NCBI GenBank assembly: GCA_016708905.1
Contig: JADJEV010000001.1
Location: 682,001-746,000, forward strand
Length of the DNA stretch: 64,000 bases
Reading direction: 5' to 3'
Source of the DNA: Candidatus Methylophosphatis roskildensis
Lineage (GTDB): Bacteria > Pseudomonadota > Gammaproteobacteria > Burkholderiales > Rhodocyclaceae
Below, piece by piece: positions 12,855-22,101 of this stretch. Each line of letters opens with the position of its first letter. The stretch's first letter is position 1. A program made the position numbers and the translations under genes. The notes beneath the pieces were generated by a model. The model searched no databases. It saw nothing but the letters and a program-made list of their open reading frames with translations, and was not told where the DNA came from.

Positions 12855-13619
12855 ATGTCCTTGCATCTTTATTTCTCGCTGATTCCTGAAGCGCTGATCG
12901 CCTCGATGTTGCCGCCCGAGGAGTTCGGGCAGTATTACGCGACGGGGCACAAGTTCAAGTCGAAGGGACAGGCGCTCTTTTTCGAGATCGACCCGACATA
13001 CCGCCACGAGTACTTCGACATCGACGGGTGCTACGCGCGCTGTGTGCCGAAAGCGAGCGGTGCTCCCAAGAATTCCATCTACGTGTCGATGTACCGCGTG
13101 ATGGAGCACCTTACGGTGAGCGCGATGGGCGAGCTGTACCTGACCACGGCGATGGGCGCGACGCTGGGTTTGAATCGCGGAAGCGAATTGCCGGCGGTCG
13201 AGCCTGAGTTGCACATGTACCAGGATCTCGCTCCGATCAACAGCCTGATCGTCAGCCTGCTCGATCCGGCGGCCTACTACGCCGATGTGACCACCAAGCC
13301 CTCCAAGTCGTTTCGGTTTCCCGGAATGTGCTTCGTCGAACTCGAACTCGGACCGCTGGCGCTCGATCCGGAGAACGGCCAGGAAGGCGATCTGCCGTAT
13401 TCCTTCATGCAGCACCTGCGTGAAGCCCTGATGGAGCTGACACCGCGAACCAAGCAGAACAAGCTGGTCCATCGCGTGCATTCGCTCGAGTTTCCGTTCC
13501 GGATGGTCAAGAACGGCTTTTTCGTGGGCCTTGGTTCCGAACTCGTCTACTACCCGATGCCTTCGCCCGCCGTTCTCCGCAAGGATCACAGCAACTGGTG
13601 GCGTTCCGCCAACCTGTAG
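12855..13619 (+). CDS. Uncharacterised 254-residue protein, downstream paralogue of the hppA flanking pair
   Basis: Second copy of the unknown family at 9151-9915, with the same length and no gaps in the pairwise alignment. It lies 118 bases after the hppA stop with no terminator between, so co-transcription with hppA is plausible. A strong GAAGGAGG ribosome site precedes ATG 12855. The two copies differ mostly in the middle (for example residues 105-130), while both ends are nearly identical (HLYFSLIPEALIASMLPPEE; WWRSANL). Copies this diverged but ungapped point to an old duplication kept by selection rather than a recent repeat. Function is unknown, and no catalytic motif was recognised. 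Confidence 0.85.
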   Translation: MSLHLYFSLIPEALIASMLPPEEFGQYYATGHKFKSKGQALFFEIDPTYRHEYFDIDGCYARCVPKASGAPKNSIYVSMYRVMEHLTVSAMGELYLTTAMGATLGLNRGSELPAVEPELHMYQDLAPINSLIVSLLDPAAYYADVTTKPSKSFRFPGMCFVELELGPLALDPENGQEGDLPYSFMQHLREALMELTPRTKQNKLVHRVHSLEFPFRMVKNGFFVGLGSELVYYPMPSPAVLRKDHSNWWRSANL

Positions 13620-13627
13620 CGGGCCCC

Positions 13628-14428
13628 CTACACTTGCAGCCCGCGCGGCTTGCGCCCGGCGCGCCAGAACAGGAGGTCGAACAGGGGATTCGGCAGCATC
13701 CGCAACAGCTTGGCTACGATTGCCATCTGCCAGGGCACGACGGCGTAGCTGCGACCGGCATCGATCGCCCGTGCCAGGCGTCTGGCGGCTTCGTCGGCCG
13801 GCAGGATGAAGGGCATCCGGTATGGGTTGACGGCAGTCATCGGGGTTTCGATGTAGCCGGGGCAGAGCGTGACGACTTGCACGCCGCTGCCGCGCAGTTC
13901 GACGCGCAGGCTCTCGAGGTAGGCGATCGCCGCAGCCTTCGAGGCGCAGTAGGCGCCTGCGCCGGGCATGCCGCGAATGCCGGCAACCGAGGCAACGCCG
14001 ACCAGCCGGCCGCGACCCGCGGCGCGCATCGCGGAGACAAAAGGCGCGAAAGTCGCGAACATGCCGGCCACGTTGATCGCGAAAACCCGCTCGAACGCCG
14101 CCAGATCCGCGGCATGTTCGGTCAGCGTGCCGACCGATATGCCGGCATTGGCGATCACGATGTCAGGCGCGCCACTGCGCGACATGAAGTCCTGCGCAGC
14201 CGCGGCCAGCGCATCGGCATCGGAGACGTCGGCCGGGTAGCTGAAGCGTGCGCCGCCAAGCTCGCGTACCAGCGCTTCGAGCCGATCGCCGCGGCGGGCG
14301 ACCAGACCGAGCAACGCGCCACGGCTGGCATAGTGGCGCGCCAGCGCGGCGCCGATGCCGCTCGAGGCGCCGGTAATGAAGACGCGCGGCGGAGGACCGG
14401 CGGGAGACGCCGCCGCTGGGTCGGTCAC
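13628..14428 (-). CDS. SDR-family NAD(P)-dependent oxidoreductase
   Basis: A 266-residue classical short-chain dehydrogenase/reductase. The cofactor motif TGASSGIGAALARHYASRG is near residue 19. NAGIS follows, then a serine in VASVAGIRG and the catalytic pair in YCASKAAAIAYLESLR. The GTG start at 14428 overlaps the stop of dsbA by four bases, so the two are probably translated together. It is the last gene of the argS-SPOR-dsbA-SDR minus-strand cluster and is convergent with the second 254-residue gene, with only eight bases between them. The substrate cannot be predicted. Confidence 0.88.
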   Translation of the reverse strand: MTDPAAASPAGPPPRVFITGASSGIGAALARHYASRGALLGLVARRGDRLEALVRELGGARFSYPADVSDADALAAAAQDFMSRSGAPDIVIANAGISVGTLTEHAADLAAFERVFAINVAGMFATFAPFVSAMRAAGRGRLVGVASVAGIRGMPGAGAYCASKAAAIAYLESLRVELRGSGVQVVTLCPGYIETPMTAVNPYRMPFILPADEAARRLARAIDAGRSYAVVPWQMAIVAKLLRMLPNPLFDLLFWRAGRKPRGLQV

Positions 14429-15078
14429 TTCGTGGCGATGTCCGCGCGAGCCGTAACGATCAACTGGTCGATCGTGCGCAGCATAGCCTCATGGCTGCCG
14501 GTCAGCGAGCCGGATGTCATGAAGCGGCCGCCGACCGCCATTGTCGGCACGCCGGTTATCTTGTAGGCGGCTGCCACCTGCTGCGCGCGCGCGACCTTGC
14601 TCTGCACGGTGAACGACTTGTAGATATCCTGGTATTTCTTGGCGTCGATGCCCTTGCTGGCGATCCATTCGAACTGGGTGGCCTCGACGTTGAGGGGCAC
14701 GCGCTGGTTGTGAATTGCGTCGAACACCACTGCGTGCATGCGATCCAGCTCGCCCAGCGCCTCGAGTGAGTAGTACATCCTGGCGAGCGGGGTCCAGACA
14801 TCGCGGCCGAAGGTGATCGGTACCCGCCGAACCTCGACATCCTTGCCCTGCGCCTTGGTCCACTTTTCGAGCAGCGGCTCGAACTCGTTGCAATGCGAGC
14901 AGCCATAGGAGAAGAACTCGATCACTTCGACCTTGCCCTTGCTTTCGGTCGGCTGCGCGGGGTTGACCAGCACGTAGTCCTTGCCTGCCACGGCTTGAGC
15001 GGCGGCTGGTAGCGGCGCCAAAAATTGTACGAAGCATGCGATCAGGGCGGCTGCGGCGATCGATCCGAGTTTGTGCAT
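14425..15078 (-). CDS. dsbA: Thiol:disulfide interchange protein DsbA
   Basis: A 217-residue periplasmic oxidase that introduces disulfides into exported proteins. It has a signal peptide (hydrophobic LGSIAAAALIACFVQFLAP, cleaved after AAAQA or nearby). The thioredoxin-fold active site is YGCSHCNEFEP (CxxC, here CSHC), and the cis-proline loop is GVPTMAVGG. The length is normal for betaproteobacterial DsbA. It follows the SPOR gene by 21 bases. The CSHC dipeptide differs from the CPHC of E. coli DsbA and may alter redox potential. Confidence 0.92.
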   Translation of the reverse strand: MHKLGSIAAAALIACFVQFLAPLPAAAQAVAGKDYVLVNPAQPTESKGKVEVIEFFSYGCSHCNEFEPLLEKWTKAQGKDVEVRRVPITFGRDVWTPLARMYYSLEALGELDRMHAVVFDAIHNQRVPLNVEATQFEWIASKGIDAKKYQDIYKSFTVQSKVARAQQVAAAYKITGVPTMAVGGRFMTSGSLTGSHEAMLRTIDQLIVTARADIATK

Positions 15079-15099
15079 TGGTTCGTTCTCCAGGGGTCA

Positions 15100-15780
15100 C
15101 TACGGTTTGGCCGTACCTTCCGCGACCGGCGCGGCTTTCGGTCTTGGCTTGACTTTGACCAGCGTGGCGGAAATCCCGTTCTGCGCCAGTTGCGCGCGGA
15201 CGCTTTCCATTTCGTCTGGCACCAGATAGGGGCCCACCCGCACGCGATGCAGGGTGCCCTTGTCCGCCGTTTCGACCTTCTGCACGCTGGCCTCCAGACC
15301 CATTAACGCGGCTTTGGCCTTGAGGTTGTCAGCATCGGACGGATTCTGAAACGCGCCGAGCTGAAGATAAAGCTTGTCGGGAGTCGCACTGTCCGTTGGC
15401 GCAATGGCCGGCGTGCCGTTGCCGGGCTTGGTCGACGCCTTTTCGCCCTCGGGCAGGATCTTGTAGAAGTCGAAGCGCGGCTTCTCCAGCGGTTTGTCGC
15501 CCGGCTTGCCGGGCAGGGCCGCTGGCTGGCCGGGGGTCGGCACCGGTTTGGCGGGCCTTTCGGCTTCGGCCGGCGCTTCGGCCGGTGCCTTGCCGTTCTT
15601 GCCCGACATAAAGGGGATAGGCGTGCGGTTGATGTACCAGGCAATACCGAGCGCGAAGATCACGCCGAATACCAGGCCGATGAACAGGCCGATCAGGGTG
15701 CCGCCGTGGGACGACCGGCGTCTTGCCGCAGTCCTGCCGCGCGTCCTGTCTCCTGCCCCCGGCTTGTAATCACGACCCAT
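15100..15780 (-). CDS. SPOR-domain membrane protein (FtsN-like)
   Basis: 226 residues: a short basic cytoplasmic N-terminus, one membrane helix (GTLIGLFIGLVFGVIFALGI, about residues 27-46) and a proline/alanine-rich periplasmic linker. The C-terminal SPOR domain (YLQLGAFQNPSDADNLKAK to the end) binds denuded septal peptidoglycan. This layout matches FtsN or DedD-type divisome proteins. It lies nine bases after argS, the usual betaproteobacterial position for this gene. Which divisome protein it replaces is not decided by sequence. Confidence 0.85.
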   Translation of the reverse strand: MGRDYKPGAGDRTRGRTAARRRSSHGGTLIGLFIGLVFGVIFALGIAWYINRTPIPFMSGKNGKAPAEAPAEAERPAKPVPTPGQPAALPGKPGDKPLEKPRFDFYKILPEGEKASTKPGNGTPAIAPTDSATPDKLYLQLGAFQNPSDADNLKAKAALMGLEASVQKVETADKGTLHRVRVGPYLVPDEMESVRAQLAQNGISATLVKVKPRPKAAPVAEGTAKP

Positions 15781-15789
15781 AACTGTGCC

Positions 15790-17517
15790 TCACATGGTTT
15801 GGGGCGCGCGAACGCCCAGGAGTGCGAGTCCGCTGGCCAGCACCTGGCGAACCGCAGCAACCAGTGCGAGGCGCGCCTCGCGCGTCGCCCCATCGTCCAC
15901 CAGAATGCGTTCGGCATTGTAGAAGCTGTGCAGGTCGGCGGCCAGATCCTTCAGGTAGAAGGCCACCAGGTGCGGCGCATAGTCGCGCGCGGCAGCCTCG
16001 AGCGCATCCGGGAAGGCGGCGATTCGCGCGCAAAGCGCCAGCTCGCGCTCGCCCTTGAGCGGCGTCAGGTCGGCATCGGCCAGCTCGTGCGCCAAGCCGC
16101 CCCATTGCGCGAGCACGCTGCAAATGCGGGCATGCGCGTACTGGACGTAGTACACCGGATTTTCGTTGGACTCGGACTTTGCCAGATCGAGGTCGAAATC
16201 CAGGTGCTGATCGCTCTTGCGCAGCACATAGAAGAATCGCGCCGCGTCGTCACCGACCTCGCGCCGCAGCTCGCGCAGCGTGACGAATTCGCCCGAGCGT
16301 TTGCCCATGGCCGTCTTTTCGCCGCCGCGGTAGAGCACCGCGAATTGCACCAGCGCCACCTCGAGCCTGCACGGATCGATGCCGAGGGCGGCCAGCGCAC
16401 CCTTGACGCGCGGAATGTAGCCGTGATGGTCGGCTCCCCAGACGTCGATGATTCGCTCGAAACCGCGGGCGAACTTCTCGGCATGGTAGGCGATGTCGGA
16501 CGCGAAATAAGTGTAGGCGCCGTTGTCGCGGCGAACCACCCGGTCCTTCTCGTCGCCGAAGGCGGTGGAGCGAAACCACAGCGCGCCATCCTGGTGGTAC
16601 AGGTGGCCGGCCTGCTGCAGCCGCTCGACTGCGCGCTCGACGGAGCCGTTGGCATGGAGCGACTGCTCGGAATACCAGACGTCGAAGTGAACGCGGAATT
16701 CGCCAAGGTCGTTGCGCTGGTCCGCCAGCATCGCATCGAGCGCGAAGCGATGGACCGTCCACCACTCCTCGCCGAGCAGCGACCGGGTACACGCGATCAG
16801 CGCGTCGAGCGCAGCGTCGGCGTCCTCATCGTCCCTCGCCCTGGGCAGTTGTGCTGCATCGCGCGCGAGGCGCGCGCCCTGCTGCTCGCCGAGCAGGGCG
16901 GCGATATCGCGCACATAGTCGCCGCGGTAGCCGTCGGCCGGGAAGCATATCGTTTCACCGCGTTGTTCGAGATAGCGCAACCAGACCGAGGCGGTCAGGA
17001 TATCCATCTGGCGGCCGGCGTCGTTGACATAGAACTCGCGGGTGACGACATGTCCGGTGGCTTCGAGCACGTTGGCCAGTGCCGAACCGTAGGCAGCGCC
17101 ACGGCCATGGCCGACATGGAGCGGGCCGGTCGGATTGGCAGAAACGAATTCGACCTGCACCCTGCTGCCGCGGCCGATGTCGCTGTGCCCGAATTCACCG
17201 GCCTCGCGCAGTGCGGCACCTACTGCGGCGGTCTTTGCATCGCCGGCGACGAAGAAATTGATGAAGCCGGCGCCGGCAACCTCGGTCCGATCGACCAGTG
17301 CGGAATGCGGGAGTTCGGCGATCAGCAGCCTGGCGATGTCACGCGGACTTCGCCTGAGCGGTTTGGCCAGCTGGAGGGCGAGGTTGCTCGCAAAGTCGCC
17401 GTGGCTCGCCTGCCTGGAGCGGTCGAGCGCGAACTCGATGTCGGATTGATCGGGCGCCAGGCTGGCAAGTGCCTCGCGCAATAAGCCGGCCAGGTGGGAT
17501 TTGATGTCGACAACCAT
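15790..17517 (-). CDS. argS: Arginyl-tRNA synthetase
   Basis: A 575-residue class I aminoacyl-tRNA synthetase that charges tRNA-Arg. The HIGH-type motif is PTGPLHVGHGRG near residue 128, and the KMSKS-like loop is TAMGKRSGEFVTL. The C-terminal DALR anticodon-binding domain begins near YAHARICSVLAQW and ends at LLGVRAP. It is first in a minus-strand cluster with the SPOR gene, dsbA and an SDR, and divergent from ubiB. The reading frame is intact. Confidence 0.96.
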   Translation of the reverse strand: MVVDIKSHLAGLLREALASLAPDQSDIEFALDRSRQASHGDFASNLALQLAKPLRRSPRDIARLLIAELPHSALVDRTEVAGAGFINFFVAGDAKTAAVGAALREAGEFGHSDIGRGSRVQVEFVSANPTGPLHVGHGRGAAYGSALANVLEATGHVVTREFYVNDAGRQMDILTASVWLRYLEQRGETICFPADGYRGDYVRDIAALLGEQQGARLARDAAQLPRARDDEDADAALDALIACTRSLLGEEWWTVHRFALDAMLADQRNDLGEFRVHFDVWYSEQSLHANGSVERAVERLQQAGHLYHQDGALWFRSTAFGDEKDRVVRRDNGAYTYFASDIAYHAEKFARGFERIIDVWGADHHGYIPRVKGALAALGIDPCRLEVALVQFAVLYRGGEKTAMGKRSGEFVTLRELRREVGDDAARFFYVLRKSDQHLDFDLDLAKSESNENPVYYVQYAHARICSVLAQWGGLAHELADADLTPLKGERELALCARIAAFPDALEAAARDYAPHLVAFYLKDLAADLHSFYNAERILVDDGATREARLALVAAVRQVLASGLALLGVRAPQTM

Positions 17518-17645
17518 GTACGGCCGCGCTGGGAAAAGAACGCGATTATACCGGATGGCACGGCCACCGGTCCCGGACTCGCCCTTTCGCCGTCGGGGGA
17601 ATCTGTGTAAATTCGCGGCGTTGCATCACTCGGCATCCTCGCGTC

Positions 17646-19178
17646 TTGCGCTTCTTCCGTCTTCTCAAGATCTTTGCCGTCAGTTTTCGCTTCGGGCTCG
17701 ATCAGATGCTGCTCGAAGTCGAGCCATCGGGCCGCTTGCTGGCGATATCGCGCGTATTCCTGTTCTGGAGACGGCTGAAAGAACCGCGCGCTGTCCGCCT
17801 GCGCAAGGCACTCGAGGCGCTCGGGCCTATCTTCGTCAAGTTCGGCCAGGTGTTGTCCACACGGCGCGATCTGCTGCCGACCGATATTGCCGACGAACTG
17901 GCGCACCTGCAGGATCGCGTGCCGCCGTTCCCCTCGGCGCAGGCGATCGACGAGATCGAGTTGGCGCTGGGCAAGCCGGTGGGCGAGCTGTTTGCCGAGT
18001 TCAGTGCCACCCCGGTCGCCAGTGCGTCGGTTGCCCAGGTGCATTTCGCACGGCTCGCCGATGGCACGCAGGTGGCGGTGAAGGTGCTGCGGCCCGGAAT
18101 CCGCAATATCATCTGGAACGATCTGGCGCTGCTCGACACTGCCGCGATGCTGGTCGAATCGGTCTGGAAGGAAGGGCGCCGGCTCAAGCCGCGCGAAGTG
18201 GTGGCGGAATTCGCCAAGCACCTGCGCGACGAACTGGATCTGATGCGCGAAGCGGCCAATTGCTCGCAGTTGCGACGCAATTTTCTGCGCTCGGATCTGC
18301 TCGCCGTGCCGGAGGTGTACTGGGACTACTGCGCGACCCAGGTGATGACCATGCAGCGCATGTACGGCGTGCCGATCAGCCGGGCCGATGCCTTGCGCGC
18401 CCAGGGCGTCGATATTCCGATGCTGGCGCGGGCCGGCGTGGAGATCTTCTTCACCCAGGTCTTTCGCGACGGGTTCTTCCACGCCGACATGCACCCGGGC
18501 AACATATTCGTCTCGAATACCGGGCAGTACATCGCGCTCGACTTCGGCATCATGGGCACGCTGACCGACGTGGACAAGAACTATCTGGCGACCAACTTTT
18601 TGGCGTTCTTCCAGCGCGATTACCGGCGCGTCGCACAGGCCCACATCGACGCAGGCTGGGTGCCGAAGGACACGCGAGTGGACGAATTCGAGTCGGCGAT
18701 CCGTACGGTGTGCGAGCCGATCTTCGACAAGCCACTCAAGGAGATCTCGTTCGGCAAGACGCTATTGCGGCTGTTTCAGGTGTCACGCCGCTTCAACGTC
18801 GAGATCCAGCCGCAACTGGTGCTGTTGCAGAAGACCCTGCTCAACATCGAAGGACTGGGCCGCGACCTCGACCCCGAACTCGATCTGTGGAAAACCGCCA
18901 AACCATTCCTCGAACGCTGGATCGGCGAGCAGATCGGGCTGCCGGCAATGCTCAACCAGCTCGCGTTCGAGGCACCGAACTGGGCGCGCATGCTGCCCGA
19001 GTTGCCGCGCCTGATGCACCATGCGCTGACGGCGCAGATGCCGGTCCAGCCGGACTTGAATCTGATTCGCCGTACGGGACGCGAGCAGCGCCGCCAATCG
19101 CGTTTATTGACGCTGATTGCGATCCTGCTGGCGGCCGTGCTCGGTCTGGAGGCCGCGCGACTGTTGCAGTTGCTCTGA
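17646..19178 (+). CDS. ubiB: UbiB-family atypical kinase/ATPase for ubiquinone synthesis
   Basis: A 510-residue ABC1/ADCK protein needed for ubiquinone biosynthesis. The KxGQ motif is FVKFGQVLSTRRDLLP, and the alanine-rich loop is ASVAQVHFARL. The nucleotide-binding lysine is in VAVKVLRPG, and the catalytic blocks are FHADMHPGNIFV and LDFGIMGTLTD. The C-terminus has two short hydrophobic helices (LLTLIAILLAAVLGLEAARL). The start is TTG 17646 with a poor ribosome site, so a nearby alternative cannot be excluded, but residues from MRFFRLLKI fit the family. It is divergent from argS. Confidence 0.92.
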   Translation: MRFFRLLKIFAVSFRFGLDQMLLEVEPSGRLLAISRVFLFWRRLKEPRAVRLRKALEALGPIFVKFGQVLSTRRDLLPTDIADELAHLQDRVPPFPSAQAIDEIELALGKPVGELFAEFSATPVASASVAQVHFARLADGTQVAVKVLRPGIRNIIWNDLALLDTAAMLVESVWKEGRRLKPREVVAEFAKHLRDELDLMREAANCSQLRRNFLRSDLLAVPEVYWDYCATQVMTMQRMYGVPISRADALRAQGVDIPMLARAGVEIFFTQVFRDGFFHADMHPGNIFVSNTGQYIALDFGIMGTLTDVDKNYLATNFLAFFQRDYRRVAQAHIDAGWVPKDTRVDEFESAIRTVCEPIFDKPLKEISFGKTLLRLFQVSRRFNVEIQPQLVLLQKTLLNIEGLGRDLDPELDLWKTAKPFLERWIGEQIGLPAMLNQLAFEAPNWARMLPELPRLMHHALTAQMPVQPDLNLIRRTGREQRRQSRLLTLIAILLAAVLGLEAARLLQLL

Positions 19179-19288
19179 AGCCGCAGATCCACGGTATCGC
19201 CGGACGTTTCCCCCGCTCCCGTGCCGCTCCGCGTCGGCAGGGATCCGCGTTATATTCCCCACTTTCCCGATCATCTGAAAGCGGCGTC

Positions 19289-20827
19289 ATGGGAACGTTG
19301 TTCTGGTTCGTGATCATCTACTGGATCATCTCGGTCGCGATCGGCCTCTATGCGGCGACACGGGTGCACAATACCAAGGACTTCGCGATCGCCGGCCGCC
19401 ATCTGCCCTACTACATGGTCACGGCGACGGTGTTCGCGACATGGTTCGGCTCGGAGACCGTGCTCGGCATTCCCGCCACCTTTCTCAAGGAAGGACTCGG
19501 CGGGGTGGTCGCCGACCCGTTCGGCGCATCGATGTGTCTGATACTGGTCGGGCTGTTCTTTGCCGCCCCGCTGTACCGGATGAACCTGCTGACGATCGGC
19601 GACTTTTACAAGAAGCGCTTCGGGCGTCTCACCGAAGTCATCACGACCATGGCAATCGTCATTTCCTACCTCGGCTGGGTGGGGGCGCAGATCACCGCGC
19701 TCGGGCTGGTGTTCAACGTCGTCTCGAATGGCGAGATCAGCAAGCTCAGCGGCATGATCATCGGCTCGTCCACCATCCTCGTCTACACCTTCTTCGGCGG
19801 CATGTGGGCGGTGGCGATCACCGACTTCCTGCAGATGATCATCATCGTCATCGGCATGCTGTACATCGGCGGCAACGTGGCCGACATGGCCGGCGGCGTC
19901 GGTAACGTGATCAGCCATGCCGCGGCGGCGGGCAAGTTCGAATTCCTGCCGTCGGCCAATCCAACCGCGATTCTCGCGTTCATTGCCGCCTGGGTCACCA
20001 TGATGTTCGGCTCGATTCCGCAGCAGGACGTCTTTCAGCGCGTCACCTCCTCGCGCACCGAAAAGATCGCGATCTGGGCCACCGTGCTCGGCGGCAGCCT
20101 GTACTTCCTGTTCGCCTTCGTGCCGATGTTTCTCGCCTACTCGGCGACCCTGATCGACAAGGAACTGGTCGAGCGACTGATCGAGACCGATCCGCAGTTG
20201 ATCCTGCCGACCCTGGTGCTCGAACATGCGCCGCTGTTTGCCCAGGTCATGTTCTTCGGTGCGCTGCTGTCGGCGATCAAGAGCTGTGCGTCGGCAACCC
20301 TGCTCGCGCCTTCGGTCACCTTCACCGAGAACATACTCAAGCCGATGCTGGGCAGCCGGCTGTCGGATCGCCGGCTGTTGTTGTGGATGCGTATGGTCAC
20401 CCTGTGCTTCACGGTGCTGGTAACCATCTATGCGATCAATTCCACAGCTTCGATCTTCGAGATGGTCGAGAACGCCTACCAGGTGACTCTGGTCACGGCC
20501 TTCGTTCCGCTGGTCTGCGGCCTGTTCTGGCGGCGCGCGACGCGGCAGGGTGCGCTGATGTCGATGTTCCTGGGCCTGACGACCTGGATCACGCTGCTCC
20601 TGTTCGGTCAGGAGGTCATCGTGCCGGCCCAGTTGGCCGGACTCGTCGCCAGCGCGAGCGGCATGATCGTCGGATCGCTGATGCCGCAGTTCCTGCACCA
20701 CGAGCCGCACATTCACGACCAGCTGCGCCATGGTCACCTCGCCCATCCATCCGCGACGGCGGGGCTGGCCCACGAGGGTATCGGGCATGTTCACCATCAT
20801 CCGCCGGGGCATACGCCCAACGCCTGA
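19289..20827 (+). CDS. Sodium:solute symporter with histidine-rich C-terminal tail
   Basis: A 512-residue SSS-family transporter with about 13 membrane helices (for example FWFVIIYWIISVAIGLYAA and AVAITDFLQMIIIVIGMLY). It starts at ATG 19289, 110 bases after ubiB. The typical SSS segment around FATWFGSETVLGIPATFL and the GSIPQQDVFQR loop are clear. After the last helix the protein carries about 50 residues with at least a dozen histidines (HHEPHIHDQLRHGHLAHP and HEGIGHVHHHPPGH). A tail like this is expected to bind transition metal ions and is not general in the family. The substrate is unknown. Confidence 0.88.
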   Translation: MGTLFWFVIIYWIISVAIGLYAATRVHNTKDFAIAGRHLPYYMVTATVFATWFGSETVLGIPATFLKEGLGGVVADPFGASMCLILVGLFFAAPLYRMNLLTIGDFYKKRFGRLTEVITTMAIVISYLGWVGAQITALGLVFNVVSNGEISKLSGMIIGSSTILVYTFFGGMWAVAITDFLQMIIIVIGMLYIGGNVADMAGGVGNVISHAAAAGKFEFLPSANPTAILAFIAAWVTMMFGSIPQQDVFQRVTSSRTEKIAIWATVLGGSLYFLFAFVPMFLAYSATLIDKELVERLIETDPQLILPTLVLEHAPLFAQVMFFGALLSAIKSCASATLLAPSVTFTENILKPMLGSRLSDRRLLLWMRMVTLCFTVLVTIYAINSTASIFEMVENAYQVTLVTAFVPLVCGLFWRRATRQGALMSMFLGLTTWITLLLFGQEVIVPAQLAGLVASASGMIVGSLMPQFLHHEPHIHDQLRHGHLAHPSATAGLAHEGIGHVHHHPPGHTPNA

Positions 20828-21016
20828 AGGGCACGACAGGCCTCGCGGCGTCCGCTGACCCGAATCGCGCCGGATTTACCGGCAAACCTGCAGCACGAAT
20901 CCGCACACGCCTGACCGCCCATTCGATGAGCGACGGTCGGGTGCGAGTCTGCGCGATGAGCAAGCGTCGATCGGCGCGTCGTCTAGAATGACGTCTCCGA
21001 AAGTACACGAGGCGAC

Positions 21017-21376
21017 ATGCTCGGCGCGCTCACCCTGTTGCTGGTCTACCAACTGGTCGGCGAAGTTGCGGTACAACTGCTGCACCTGCCGGTTCCCGGG
21101 CCGGTGCTCGGCATGCTGCTGCTGTTCCTCACGCTGATTCTGCGCGGCGAGGCCAGTCCGACACTGCGCGACACGGCCAACGGCCTGCTGCAGCACCTGT
21201 CGCTGCTGTTCGTGCCGGCCGGCGTCGGCGTGATGGTCCACGGCGCGTTGATCTCGTCCGAGTGGCTGCCGATCGTCGTCGCGCTGATCGGCAGCACGGC
21301 TTTGACGATGGTGGTCACTGCCTTGGTGTTGCGGGCGCTGGTATCGCGCCGCGCTGCGCGCCGAAAGAACCCATGA
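21017..21376 (+). CDS. lrgA: CidA/LrgA-family holin-like membrane protein
   Basis: A 119-residue protein with four hydrophobic segments and the family motif HLPVPGPVLGMLLLFLTL near residues 25-42, then LFVPAGVGVMVHG. LrgA/CidA proteins act with LrgB/CidB in the inner membrane, as holin-like proteins or as exporters of small organic acids. Its stop overlaps ATG of lrgB (ATGA at 21373-21376), the normal paired layout. Confidence 0.9.
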   Translation: MLGALTLLLVYQLVGEVAVQLLHLPVPGPVLGMLLLFLTLILRGEASPTLRDTANGLLQHLSLLFVPAGVGVMVHGALISSEWLPIVVALIGSTALTMVVTALVLRALVSRRAARRKNP

Positions 21377-22099
21377 ACGTACAACTCGACCAAATCTGGG
21401 TCTACCTTTCGGCAACGCCGCTGCTCGGACTGACCCTGACCCTGCTGGCCTACCAGGCCGCGTACTGGCTCTACACGCGCTCCGGCATGAACCCGCTGGC
21501 CAATCCGGTCGCCATTGCGGTCGCGATTCTCGTGCTGGTGCTGCTGCTGACCGACACCCCCTACAAGTCCTATTTCGACGGCGCCCAGTTCGTGCATTTC
21601 CTCCTCGGCCCGGCCACGGTTGCCCTGGCGATTCCGCTTTACGCCCAGCTCGCCAGGCTGCGTTCCATGCTGGTGCCGGCGCTGGTCGCGCTGGTGGCCG
21701 GATCGCTCACGGCGGTTGCTGTCCGCGATGGCCATCGCCTGGGCGCTCGGCGCGACGCGCGTCACCACGATGTCGCTGGCGCCCAAGTCGGTGACCACGC
21801 CGATTGCCATGGGCATCGCGGAAAAGATCGGCGGGCTGCCCTCGCTTACCGCCGTGCTGGTGATCAGCACCGGCATCATCGGCGCCGTGATCGCCCGCTC
21901 GCTGCTCAATGCGATTCGCATCGAGGATCACGCCGTGCGCGGTTTCGCAGTCGGCCTGGCCGCGCACGGCATCGGCACGGCGCGGGCATTTCAGGTCAGC
22001 GAGGTGGCGGGCGCCTTCGCCGCGCTGGCAATGGGACTCAATGGCGTGGCGACGGCTCTGCTGGTCCCGCTGATCGCCGCCTGGATCGGTGCCCGCTGA
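21373..22099 (+). CDS. lrgB: LrgB/CidB-family membrane protein (frameshifted in this sequence)
   Basis: The two halves of one LrgB protein are in different frames. From ATG 21373 it reads MNVQLDQIWVYLSATPLLG to LVAGSLTAV. Near 21718 the frame must move by one extra base, after which it continues LSAMAIAWALGATRVTTMSL, then APKSVTTPIAMGIAEKIGG and the end LVPLIAAWIGAR (stop 22097-22099). Reading GCGGTT-CTGTCC without the extra G restores about 241 residues. A sequencing insertion is the simplest explanation; otherwise the gene is inactive. It partners LrgA. Confidence 0.82.
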
Positions 22100-22101
22100 G
22101 C

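Noticed and set aside
17501..19288. Giant frame (1108 codons) merging the region of ubiB with the symporter
   Set aside because: The first part is the out-of-frame shadow of ubiB; the true symporter begins at ATG 19289.
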